A stretch of DNA of 64,000 nucleotides from Xiphias gladius (taxonomy: Eukaryota; Chordata; Actinopteri; Istiophoriformes; Xiphiidae), in NCBI RefSeq assembly GCF_016859285.1, contig NC_053400.1, positions 18,485,046 through 18,549,045 on the forward strand. The letters are read 5' to 3'. Position 1 is the first letter of the stretch; every line of letters begins with the position of its first letter. The notes below the pieces were generated by a model that saw nothing but the letters and a program-made list of their open reading frames with translations, had not been told where the DNA came from and searched no databases. The translations under genes were made by a program, and so were the position numbers. Positions 1-10,553 of the stretch are shown piece after piece.

Positions 1-416
1 TTGTGTTATAGGTTAAAACTTGTCTTTCTTAAGTGATTATATTTCAAATTTGAATCTGTGTGGCTTTAAGTGGTTAAGTTAGAATCTGTAAAATTCAACA
101 AAATAAATAGCTTAAATAATATGTTTAATATCTAAAAGATTATACTTTTTGATAATCTCACTCAGGAGTGTTTTTTTTTTTTCAAATATTCAGCTATATG
201 GAGCTATAGTGTATAGTAACGCTGCTTCATACAGACTGAAACGAGGGGAAAGGGGAGGCCCGATAATAAGCTCAGACAAAATAACATAGGGCAGGGGTCA
301 CCACAGCTGATGAGGTAACTGAAAGACATCCTCTCTACATCAACAACTACAATAATAAACAAAAAAATTGGAATAAAACTGTTGTTATGCTAATTGCCCG
401 ACACTTTTGTTTTAAG
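1..416. other. aqp9 intron 4, 3' part
   Basis: AT-rich sequence with a 13-base T run near 170-183 and no open frame of interest. I see no regulatory or repeat structure in it apart from the splice acceptor at its right end. Confidence 0.6.
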
Positions 417-634
417 GTAATTGCAACTGGCGCTCTGATCCTGTGCATCCTGGCCATCACTGACAGGAAGAACATCGGTGCTCCAAAAGGCATGGAGCCT
501 CTGTGCATCGGCCTGATCATCATGGCCATCGGAGTTTCCATGGGTCTGAACTGTGGTTATCCAATCAACCCAGCTCGAGACCTCGGCCCACGGTTCTTCA
601 CGGCTGTGGCCGGATGGGGCATGGACGTGTTCAG
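417..634 (+). CDS. aqp9: aqp9 exon 5 (second NPA pore motif)
   Basis: The acceptor is ttttaag|GTAATT and the donor CAG|gtaatt. The exon enters in phase 0 and leaves in phase 2. It opens VIATGALIL and carries NPARD with its following DLGPR, the second pore loop. Because the upstream intron also ends in a T-rich tract and 'aag', the reading frame continues open upstream, but that upstream peptide is intronic. Confidence 0.93.
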
Positions 635-3600
635 GTAATTTTAATGATGTGGAAACAAAAAGGTGCCTGGTATCATCTGTAAGGTGTTTGAAACATGCAA
701 GTGTGAAAGAGAGAGTGTTTAATATCCAGGGCTATGCTGGGATTATTAACAGAAAGACTCTCCAGAAAATGGAAGATATTTTTTTGAGCCACCTGCACGA
801 AAGAGCCAAGAGTCCATTATGTATTGCTGCACCTACTCTCACCAGTGGCCTGAGATGTAAGAAACTCCAAGTTTAACAAAGTGGCTGCTTTCTCCTGTCT
901 CTCATGAAGAGCAGCATTTGTAGCTCCATCTCTGCTCTCTTGACAATCTGAATGAATATTTCAAAGAGCATGCATGTATTTCCTGCATTTTGAAAAAGGT
1001 CTCTGGGATTTAAGTGAACAGGGAGAGATGCACATAAATATGAAATATTCAGCGCTTCGTTACTGAAATGGCACAATTGTGTGTTGCTCACTCTCTCTTT
1101 CTTCCTTTTGTTCTCGAATGGTCATCACAGCTGTTGCTGTTTTTTTTTAAATTATTTTGTTTATGCTCGAAAATATATATCTTGATCAGACTTTGAAGGA
1201 TAGAAATATTGTTTTGAGCTATAAGCTTTAGCAGAAATTACTGTCTATAACATTCTTGGTTAAAGGCACTTTGTTGAGGTTTTGACCACTAGTAGCCCTA
1301 TGGAGTAGTGCACAGGAATGAGGATGCACTATTATATGGACGTGCATGTAGGGGATACCATATATATTTCTGCTGATGGTTTCATGCTATCCCACTGATT
1401 GACAGTTGTGGAGGTAACATACCAAATAAACACAGGAAAGAAGAGTTATAAGTTGAAGCTGCAAGTTATCAAACATAGATATATACAGCACAAGTTACCA
1501 AATATTCAAAGAAAATGGCTCTGGAAATGTTTTATGAGGAAGGAAATGCATTCAACACCACAACAGTTTGCTAGGCCTCAGGGACACATACCGCGCTCTG
1601 CTAATAAACACTAGATGCAAATATAACATTTAATTGTTTATTTACAGAAAACATCACTTCACACCTTTAACACTTGTAAGTCTTAGTCTTTTGGTTCTGT
1701 CCCAGAAAATCGGGGAATCTCTGGCTCTTATTCACAACTGATAGTAAAAGGGATCTTTGACAGTGGTAGTAGGGTCAAGCAAAACAGCCCAGATATTTTC
1801 TGCAGCAATGTCCTTGAGGTTTTCCGGGGGAAACCCCATGTGCTCTTGGAACATATGTCCTGCTTTGTCCTGGTCCCCCCTCCTAAGCTGTCTTACTGGT
1901 ACCTCAACCACCTCAGATGACTTATCAGTGCAGATAAGGGATGGCTCTCCAACTGCAGCCAAAGTTAAATAAAACCAAAAACAATTACATCACACAGCAA
2001 AGGTGCCACTGTAATGTCAATGAATCGTACATTTGAGAAACTGTCCGCATGTTGCAAACAGAAGAGGGGACAAGGTGCACCCCTGACTCACTTTCACTTT
2101 GGACTTTGTCAAGAGTGCAAACAAAGCTGTCTCTCTGCATGTATGTAAACTCAGTGGCTCACAACGGTGCAGTTTGTATGCCATACTCCTACCCGAGACC
2201 TCTGGAAACATTTCCAAAAACTAAAAACATAAATAGGCTGGATAAGCAAACTTGTATGACCCGTCGATTATTTGTGCAAGGCTAAAACAATGGTCCACCT
2301 TTCTGTATCCTGGACATAATCCCCATTGTTCTTCCTGAACCTGAGTATCACTGGCTGGAGTTTCCTTTCCAGCATCTTGATTTAGGCTTTAATTCCTCCT
2401 GAGACAAAATGGTGCACTCACTGGAGAGTTGGAACACATCCCTCTGGTCACCTTTTCCAGGCTCAGAGGATACTGAAGGTCCCCGTGGTGTTGCACCCCA
2501 AAATATCCAAAGCTTCTAATGATTCAGGAGCTTTTCTCATGCACCACAGGCACCTTTCCACTGATGAGCTCTCTAACTTACCAATGAACTCTGCCAATGA
2601 GATACTGTAGGCTCAGAGTGTCCAGATCCTTCCAGGTCATGTTTAGTTTCTCAGTGTTTCTTCAGCTTTTCACCAACATCCCTGGATGAAGTCAGTGTTT
2701 TCCTTGCTGTAAATTATGTCCTGTTTTCTGCTGAGATGATGAATGGTTTACCAGATCATCTCCAATCACTTTCTCTCTTTTACTCACATGTTGAATGTCT
2801 CTTGTTTAAGAGGCGGCAGATATATGCTGTTTGTGTCTTTGCCCTCATTGCCCTGTCTATCATTGCTCTGCCCTGAACCCTTTTCCTTTTAACCCCCTTG
2901 AAAGTGGCTGTGCATGGCAATGCTGAAATGCATTAAGAGTGGAGAAAATGTGGTTGTTAAGAACAAAACACTGCTTGGATTAAAAAAATGTGCCTCTATA
3001 AAAGCAGTAAAAGTGTAGAGCTAAAGTTAAAAGTTAAAAGGTTGTTCAGTACAGCTAAGGACTTTTAAAAGCAGAATCCTTGGTTTATATTCAAAATAAT
3101 ATAATATTAACTGGTTGCAGGCAGTCTAAAGGCTCAAGATGGGAGATAGATACTGAGATAGATACAATTTCTGATGCTCTCTGTCCCCATAACATAGCTT
3201 TAACTATCACCAGATGGCTCATATGACTTTACAAAGATATAGCAAGATTGCTTTAATGCACATATAAGCCCTTGATACTATCAGGTTCATATCAGGCATA
3301 AAGTATGTGTTAAATCTGACATAATCTTTTACATTTATGATATAAACACAGCAGCTACAAATGCAATGTAATGTAAAAAAAAAAAAAAAATGAAAAAAAC
3401 TCAAATTAGGCTGGGGATTTCTTTTCAGTTCAGAGTGTGAAGGGTGGCGCTCGGCTCCATTCAGTGTCCACACAGTGTCAATGTGACCCACTGCCTCCTG
3501 GCCTGATCATCTTAGCAGTGGCCAAAGATTAAAGTCTATAATCCAGCCGCCTCCCTCCTGTAGTCTACGTCCTGAATGCCTGCGGGGAGAAAGATGAACC

Positions 3601-5175
3601 GCTCAGACCCTTGTTTACTTTCAGGCCTGTGCATCAGCACTGTTAACTGAAGCCCTTTCACCTGCACTAAAGGCTCCTAACAGCCACATTGACCAGCAGG
3701 ACTCTAATCTCCCTCCGGCTAAGTAAAACAGTCCATCTGAGGTCAACCAGAGCCAGAATGAGGACACATGCAGTAGGTCTAACACACAGAGCTCCTTAAG
3801 ACATTACTGTAATCTGGGATAACTGCCTATAACTCGCCTCAGGTAGGATGATATGAACATAAACATACAGATTGGAGAGGAAGTGTACATTATTTGATTT
3901 AAGAGAGAACTGCAGCACTTTAACAGTGTATTTCTATAATACTGGGGGACTTGCGAGAGAAAAGAATGGTCAAAAATGAAGCAGCAGAGGACAACACCTC
4001 CTGACTCTGTGTGTGTAGTATGGGTCAAACCACACTTCCCATATTGCAGCGCAATAGTGATTTTTTATTATGCTGCCATATCAGAATAACCATATTTACG
4101 GATTTGTGGATGGAAAGTTGTGTTGATGTCAATGTCCAGGTCATAGTTACGACTGAAAACAACATTTTTGATACAGATATGTCTGAGATATCTCACTTGG
4201 TGCTTAATAATACATGTGTCCTTACAAGTGTCTGAAAAGCAAACCGACATGGACACCTCCTGTCAGCCAAAGTCTACCATTCAAGGTAATTAAGAGTAGT
4301 TTGACTTTTTGGGAATAATTAGTGAGCTTAAGGGGTGCAGATAGGTGGATTTTGTTAGCTTTGGACAGAGCCAGGCTGGCTGTTTCCCCTCCGTCAAGTC
4401 TTTGTGCTAAGATGAGCTAACTGGCTGCTGGCTGTAGCCTTATATTTACGGTGCAGACATGAGAATGGTATCAATCCACTCATCTAACTCGCAGCAAGAA
4501 AGTGAAAAGGTGCATTTCCCAAAATGTTAAGCTATTCCTTTAAACCCAGATTTAAAGGATATTGTATCATATTGTTCGAGCATAGTATTTTTAACCCTGA
4601 CATGGATGACTCGGAGTTGTCTGATGACGTGAATGCTCGCAAGTCGTTAACATGGGAATCTCTCACATCTCTACCATCCACCCCATATGAAATCAATGTA
4701 ACATTAGATTCTCCCTGCCTGTTAATCTATCTCACTCCAAGCGCCCAGTTTGTAACGCAAGTTTTCTGTTAAAAATTTGTAGTCTGATGTCACTTGAGTA
4801 ATTTCCTTAGACGTGACGAAGCTCACTCAGAGCCACCGAGGAACTACAGTATCTTCACAGGTTGTGTAGTACTGCTCAGTGGTGCCCTGTCCCATCGAGG
4901 CAAAGGTTTAAGATATTAAATGTCTCATTCATGCAGTCACTGTCTCAATAATAGTAGCTACATTGTTGAACTGTATTTTGTCATAATGATTTATGTGCAT
5001 GTGTCCTTACTGCAGAGCTGGAGGCTGCTGGTGGTGGATCCCTGTGGCGGGGCCCATGGTGGGCGGAGCAGCTGGAGCGGGCATTTACTTTCTCTTCATT
5101 GAGCTGCACCACCCTGAGCCTGAAAAACAGGAGAACAACATCCAGGACAAATACGAAATGATAACTATGACTTAA
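417..5175 (+). CDS. aqp9: aquaglyceroporin AQP9, last two coding exons (3' part of gene)
   Basis: Two exons are visible, 417-634 (218 nt) and 5016-5175 (160 nt, ending TAA). They join TTCAG|gtaatt to ctgcag|AGCTGG, giving FRAGG across the junction. The first exon encodes two membrane helices and the second pore half-helix, with NPARD; the Asp after NPAR is the mark of glycerol-conducting aquaporins, and GAPKGMEP and AGWGMDVF also fit AQP9. The second exon encodes the last helix (WWWIPVAGPMVGG, then GIYFLFIE) and a short cytosolic tail with HPEPEKQ and DKYEM near the end, as in AQP9. The family forms plasma-membrane tetramers passing water, glycerol, urea and other small neutral solutes. Exons 1-4 lie left of the window. 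AQP3, 7 and 10 are less likely because of the tail and the neighbouring lipc. The teleost a/b paralogue cannot be decided here. Confidence 0.93.
1637..1642 (-). terminator. AATAAA poly(A) signal for the antisense exon-like ORF
   Basis: The plus-strand TTTATT reads AATAAA on the minus strand, 90 nt past the ORF's stop. The spacing fits a short 3' UTR. In AT-rich intron sequence such a hexamer can also occur by chance. Confidence 0.25.
1732..1952 (-). CDS. unidentified antisense exon-like ORF with its own acceptor and poly(A) signal
   Basis: On the minus strand a T-rich tract followed by ggctgcag is a plausible acceptor at 1953. From there 221 nt stay open (two bases, then 72 codons) to TGA at 1732-1734. 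About 90 nt further on, an AATAAA hexamer lies at 1642-1637. The peptide is hydrophilic and not low in complexity: it includes EVVEVPVRQLRRGDQDKAG, FQEHMGFPPENLKDIAAENI and ends DPFYYQL. I do not recognise the family. It could be the terminal exon of an undescribed antisense transcript, a relic of a retrocopied or transposon gene, or chance. No upstream exon was found, although a degraded LINE in the same orientation lies just upstream (2040-2800). Confidence 0.3.
2040..2800 (-). mobile_element. degenerate LINE relic (Rex1-like reverse transcriptase), antisense
   Basis: Read on the minus strand, 2340-2480 resembles the fish LINE reverse-transcriptase stretch around 'RRVCSNYRG...ERR..P': the plus strand has agttggaacacatccctctg and tttcctttccagcatcttga. 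Further along the minus strand a frame at about 2100-2050 reads VSQGCTLSPLLF, the conserved RT block usually seen as RQGCPLSPLLF. Frames shift and stops interrupt, so it is inactive. No endonuclease part or 3' tail was recognised. The family name is from memory of related fish sequences. Confidence 0.5.
4290..4542. mobile_element. short inverted-repeat DNA element (MITE-like)
   Basis: The left end has agtagtttgactttttggga; the right end, reverse-complemented, reads taaaggaatagcttaacattttggga. These share an imperfect terminal inverted repeat ending in TTTTGGGA. The inside (gagccaggctggctgtttcccc, gctgctggctgtagcc, catgagaatggtatcaatcca, tcatctaactcgc) matches, as I remember it, a very common percomorph interspersed repeat. 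It has no coding capacity. No clear target-site duplication is visible. Confidence 0.6.
5016..5175 (+). CDS. aqp9: aqp9 exon 6 (last helix and C-terminal tail)
   Basis: The acceptor is ttactgcag|AGCTGG and the stop TAA is at 5173-5175. It encodes the sixth transmembrane helix, rich in Gly and Ala, then a hydrophilic tail of about 26 residues. Confidence 0.93.
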
Positions 5176-7089
5176 AACTTAGAGTCAGGGTTGCAGAGCA
5201 AAGCAACAAAAGCTGCTGATTTTCACTCTCAGACAGCAAAATTTTTTTATACATTTCTGTAACACAATTACAGTTAATGGTTTAATACAAAGCATGCATC
5301 TGACTACACAATGTCATACTCATTTATAAAATGTGCATGAATGAAGCCTTTTGTCTCTTTTTGTAGGGAATCTGGTGTGTTTATAAGTTTCAGGGGCTCT
5401 TTAATGTATCAAAATATTAAATTTGATTATCAAATATATTCTAATTAGACATCAGTTTTTTTTCTTTAATTCCATGATATAATACCTTTGTATGGAAAGT
5501 TTCCTCTGGATCATAACTATGCAGTGTAACTTACATTTTCCTATTTCCTTACTGGGATCACCTCCTCTCGTTAGAAATACTTGCCAAGTTTCTGTACAGC
5601 ATTTTTATTATTTTTGATACTGTCTACCATACAAACAGGGATGTCAAATATAAGTAGCACTTAGGAAACAGTTGGACTAATGTGGAAATGTAGTAATTTA
5701 TTTTATTTTTAGCCAGTGTGCTAGAGTAGTGTGTATTTTGTGGAGTGATTTCTTTGTTCTGTTTCATTTCATCCTTTGCATGTGTGTAAAAAAATGTATG
5801 ATTGATTATCTTGCTGACAGCATTGTATAACACATTTGTCTAGAAAATCCAGCCTTAAAAGACTATACTGGTGTCGCTTACTTTTTCAGTTATTTCCATA
5901 ATTCTGTGACACAGAATATTATGTCATATTGCTGAATCACACATTTACTCGTTACAGAGACCTTTGATATTGAAAAGACATAACTTAACATAAGACATTT
6001 AAGTGTCTGCTTTCTGCAAAAAAGAAAAAAAAAAAATTTTTTACTTTGTTTCCAGCAGAAACTTTTGCAAATGTCACTCAACTCTTTGATGAGTCATGTT
6101 TGAGGCGGTGCACATACTGTATCAGGGGCAATATGCAATCACTGACTGTAACTGTTTACATTAAAAACTCTTCAGAGCTGAGGTAAAATGTGTGATATAA
6201 CACAAATAGATGGATGGTTCAGGTTTGGTTCTGAATTTGACACAGAAAACTGGAAAACATTACAACAGTACAAGTATTACAAAAGGAACAACATTACTTG
6301 GAAATGTAAAATGGAGTTGTAAAAAAAACAAAAAAACACTGGATTTTCATTTATTTATTGTGTTTTTTTAGATGTTTGTATCCTGTGAGCACATACATGT
6401 AAATTTGCAAAGACAATCCTAATGTGAACCCAGCCTGGAACAATGGACAACATGCTGTAGGCATGATCCATATAGACCCACAGTAAGCTGATGTTAATGT
6501 GGATATCTGTTGTCAGTTGAACAGGCATTTATACAGGCACTAATTGTGAGATTACATTGTAGTGCACTGAAAGGTCATTTTTCAACCGCACAGTGTTTGT
6601 ATAATGTACAAGACACTTGTTTGGCAACATGACAATCGCTTAGATAAAGAGTTTTTTTTTTTTCCATTTGTTTGCTTTACTTTTGTGAAACAGAGAAAAT
6701 GTGAGGACAGACGGTTTAACAGTGATGTAGCGTGTCTTATATACTTCAAACCCTGTATGTGGCCTACGTTTGAATCAGAATAATTATAGTATGCATGTCT
6801 GAAAAGCAGTTTAAGGTGTTTGTTTCACTGAGGCTCTTCAGTAAGTTGGTTTATATGTTGGTACTTTTCTCTCCTTATTCCTACACTTTTATTTCAGTGC
6901 TTCCATCCTGAGTGGCAGCCTGTCAGGACGTACCACTTTTTTCGGTTGTTGTTGTTGGTGTTGTTGTTGTTTTTTATTTTAAGTAGCTTTTTTCTAAGGT
7001 AGTTTCCTAACACAACTTTCTCAAGTACTATCTGTCTGAATCAATGTTTTCTCTTTTAAATCATTCGATCTATTGCAATATTGAATAAA
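5176..7089 (+). other. probable aqp9 3' UTR
   Basis: Sequence after the aqp9 stop has no credible ORF. Candidate poly(A) signals are ATTAAA at 5416-5421 and AATAAA at 7084-7089; the latter is followed by a T/G-rich stretch (ttatttatttgttcacacttg). Which one is used cannot be told from sequence. Confidence 0.4.
7084..7089 (+). terminator. AATAAA, candidate distal aqp9 poly(A) signal
   Basis: Canonical hexamer in 'ttgaataaagtttg', 1.9 kb after the stop, with a T/G-rich downstream element. Confidence 0.4.
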
Positions 7090-8228
7090 GTTTGTTGAAA
7101 TTATTTATTTGTTCACACTTGTTATGTAGATTTTCTAAAAACTACAAATAATCAGAGGTGTAACAAACTATATAATGGCACAATATTTTGTGATAATAAG
7201 ACATAATGATATGAAACCATAATGTTTCCCGAGAAGTATCTTTTTTTTCATTTAGAAAACATTAAATGTCAAAGGGTGAAAAATAAATTATAACCACTGC
7301 TGTTGTGAACAGTCAGAGGATTTTTACTGTTTGGAAATATTTTCTGCTGATACAACATGTCCAATCAAGTTGAGACATTTGCTCTTTATTTGAATGAAAA
7401 TATTGTCAGAAAATATTGTTCATATTCCAAAAGGAAAAAAATCATCCTTTTCACAGAGGACATTTTGACATCAAATCATTTATTCACGCCTGTATGGTGC
7501 ATCCCGGCTCAGTGTCACATTGTCATGGCTCACTGGGGCACTGGAATAGAACCGAGTCATCGTTCATGTTTGAAAAAAAAAAAAAATGTCCTATTGAAGT
7601 GATCTTATTTTCATTTTACACTGAAATCTGGAAATAAAAATATGTTCCTTATAATGATGTCAAATTAATGATGTCAATGTCTTACTCTCAAACAGACACA
7701 ACAGAGTTAATGACCAGCCAATATGTCCTTCACCTCCAAAAAATGTCCTAACTCTCAATGGACTCACAGTGGTCCTCACAAGAGCACACACACATACACT
7801 CAATAGCTGTTATAGACCAAGGGCAGGCGTTAATTCTACAAATAAAATCTTCAGTCATATCTCTAGTCCAGAGCACTCAGTCACCCAAGTAAATATATGC
7901 ACGGCCATGAATCATCAATGGGAGCAGCAAGTATAGCAGTAATACATTAAAATTTAAAAGAAAACAACTGGGAAAGCTTACATAACTTCATGGAGTATGG
8001 ATGAAGAGTGTACTTTTTGCAGTTCAGTGGTTTCAGAGCTCCTCCCCCAGACTTGAATAATACCAGCTACATTACATTATGATGGACAGCACTAACTGTA
8101 CACTGTACAAGACTTTTACTCACATGAAAATATTCCCTCAGTTTTTCGTCCTTAATCTGGAGAGGAATCGTGTATTTGAACACTTATGGCAGCCTCGATT
8201 CATTCTCACATTTCACACGATTTACTGT

Positions 8229-8264
8229 ATTGTTTTTTATTTTATTTTATTTTATTTTATTTTT
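8229..8264. repeat. (TTTTA)n microsatellite
   Basis: About five to six near-perfect TTTTA units within a T-rich stretch. Confidence 0.85.
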
Positions 8265-8347
8265 GTCTGAACTCGATACACTTGTATTTGTGTATATTTT
8301 TTCATTAAGGCAGTCATTGGCTGCCAAATTACTGTGCCCAGACACAT

Positions 8348-8353
<6 letters not shown>

Positions 8354-8426
<73 letters not shown>

Positions 8427-8430
8427 GACA

Positions 8431-8467
<37 letters not shown>
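8354..8467. repeat. (CA)n microsatellite, interrupted
   Basis: About 113 bases of CA dinucleotide with one interruption (ccgacagac) near 8425-8433. Open frames across it on both strands are repeat artefacts. Confidence 0.97.
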
Positions 8468-8470
<3 letters not shown>

Positions 8471-10471
8471 CACAGAATACTTGGAAAAGCAAAGGTCCAT
8501 CATGTTTGCTCTTCAAAACTGTTCACCTGCAGATGTGACATCACACATCAGACAAACTTTAACTCTTCTGCTGCTGGACTGAAATATGCCTTCACAGAAC
8601 GTCCCGTGTTTATGATGTGATATGTTATTTTGTTCATGCTTAATGTAGCAAACACAAGAGGACACTCACTGAAGCCTGAACTGTAGAAACTGCGTGTGTC
8701 TGTGTGTGTTTACATGTGTGCTAATACTGACCCTATTTTGGACTTGGCAGACAGTTCTTTACTAATCCTGTTCTCTAAATACATCTAATAATAAAAATAT
8801 AGTAATTCACCAATGCCAGTTTAAGCACAACTGAAACAAATTTCGCAACCTAATTGATTTAATTAATGTTGATGGCGTAAAGGCATTTTAAGCCACTGGA
8901 TAATTAATAATAATTAATATTAGCTTTATCACAGGAGTTGATATGAGAACACAAATGCATCCAGTTGAATGGAACAGCCTGATTTGATTTAATTGCAAAT
9001 TGATTTCAGCATCAAATAATGACACCACATGTAGTCAGTGAAGGTATGGGAATTTCCAAAGAGTCTAGGGAAAAACTTACCTTAAAGAGCATCAAACTGA
9101 GATTTCTCCTGGCTAATTTTAAAAATATAAAGCAATACAGGAAAGTTAACTGCCAATTCCTTCAGCAGCTACAGTTTTATGTTAATTTCTGACCATTATT
9201 AGGCAGAAAAACATCAAAACGAGATATACTGACACCAAAATACAATGGGCTTGTAAAGTTTGATGCGGCCTGTTGGGGACAAACTGCTTCCCTACATGTC
9301 CAGCATACACTGAGCTACATTAACATTCATTTGGAATTGTGTGTCTACAGCCCTCTTTACGTTGAAAACATTTGATTCAGTATTAATAACAAAAATTGAT
9401 TCATGCAAGTTTAAACTATTTGAGCCCAGCACTGAGGTGACGTATTGTCAGTCCATTGATTTAGAAATACAGAATATTGATTTTTTTTAATTAGTATTGT
9501 TCAAAAGTTTAAAAAAAAAAAGCAGATGTGGAATGTAAGTCCCAGCTTTGCATCATTATTTAAGGCTCTCCACGTCCACTGTTTGATCCTTAACCTTATT
9601 TGTATGCTGTGCTTACTCACACCATTTACCTCAGACAAACTGATACTTGGAAACAGTCCAATAAAAAAGCGACAGTACATGTAACCTGTAACAAATCATT
9701 GATTTTGTTGAATTATTTGACATAAAAAAAAGATCATCTTTGAAATGAATGTTGTTAGCCTGTGTACACTGAGTGAACAAAGTGCTACTTTTCAACTGTT
9801 CAAACACGTATTGTGGCAAGTCAGGAAAATTCAGCATCTGATTCTTGGAGGGACACACTCGTTCATGTTTTGTCCATAGACTAAATTTGACCCTGAAACT
9901 GGTAGTTCTGTAGGTCTGTCGGTTTTTCATTCATCTATTCCATTTACAGAGGCACTTAAGCCCATGCAGCAAATGTCTTTTATTGTGCCATTTTTTGATC
10001 ATTTAAACTACATACAGAAGGACATTTCTTGTACGTGTTGGTGGGCCATGCACTGGGTCAGAAAGAAGGATCTGCAGTCATTTAGACCGCTCAGTCACTA
10101 TCAGCACATCGTGCCACATCCCCTCCCTGTTTATACCTCTGCTCTTTCACAATGTGTTCGATCTACACAGCCCGGCTCCCGGCCAATCAGGACAAGACCA
10201 AATCCCCCTGATCCGTAAACCACTACTCCTGGCGTCCCCTCTCGTTCTGTACAGTACAGTGTGTATGTCACTCTGATTTTAAGCCTCAGGACAGTGATGA
10301 GGCTTCTTTGAAAGAGCTTCTATACCCACAGATAAAAGGATCTCACCTTCAGACTCTACATTACCTGCACCCCCCTCCCCCCCCAACCCCACAAAAGATT
10401 TTGAGCCTGTGCTCCTCACCTGTCACAGAAGTGCTGATTCAAAGGAAGTACCAAAGTGTCTGCTAGAAGCC

Positions 10472-10553
10472 ATGTTTGTGGTCAAAATCCTGTGCTGTTT
10501 GCTGTTAACATATCATCTCATTGCGGGGAAGAAAATCAAAGGAAACAGAGCAG
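10472..10553 (+). CDS. lipc: lipc exon 1 (start codon and signal peptide)
   Basis: ATG sits in 'agccATGT'. Twenty-seven codons plus one base run to GCAG|gtgagt. The peptide is a typical secretory signal, with Lys then a Leu/Cys-rich core. Confidence 0.88.

Larger units (their letters stand above)
635..5015. other. aqp9 intron 5 (4.4 kb)
   Basis: Intron between the two aqp9 exons. It contains an antisense exon-like ORF (1732-1952), a LINE relic (about 2040-2800) and an inverted-repeat element (4290-4542). I see nothing else in 635-1630, 2800-4285 or 4545-5010 beyond an A-run at about 3375-3390. Confidence 0.7.
7090..10471. other. aqp9-lipc intergenic region
   Basis: No gene is visible. It holds a TTTTA pentamer run (8229-8264), a large (CA)n array (8354-8467) and AT-rich unique sequence. 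The last 500 bases before the lipc ATG should contain the lipc promoter; 'ataaaagg' at about 10333 is a weak TATA-like possibility, and a C-rich tract lies at 10370-10390. Confidence 0.5.

Noticed and set aside
8247..8582. Open frames of His-Thr or Cys-Val repeats on both strands
   Set aside because: They are translations of the (CA)n array. The same applies to frames at 23816-24131, 30412-30760, 34081-34407, 35957-36199, 36507-36722 and 53269-53571.
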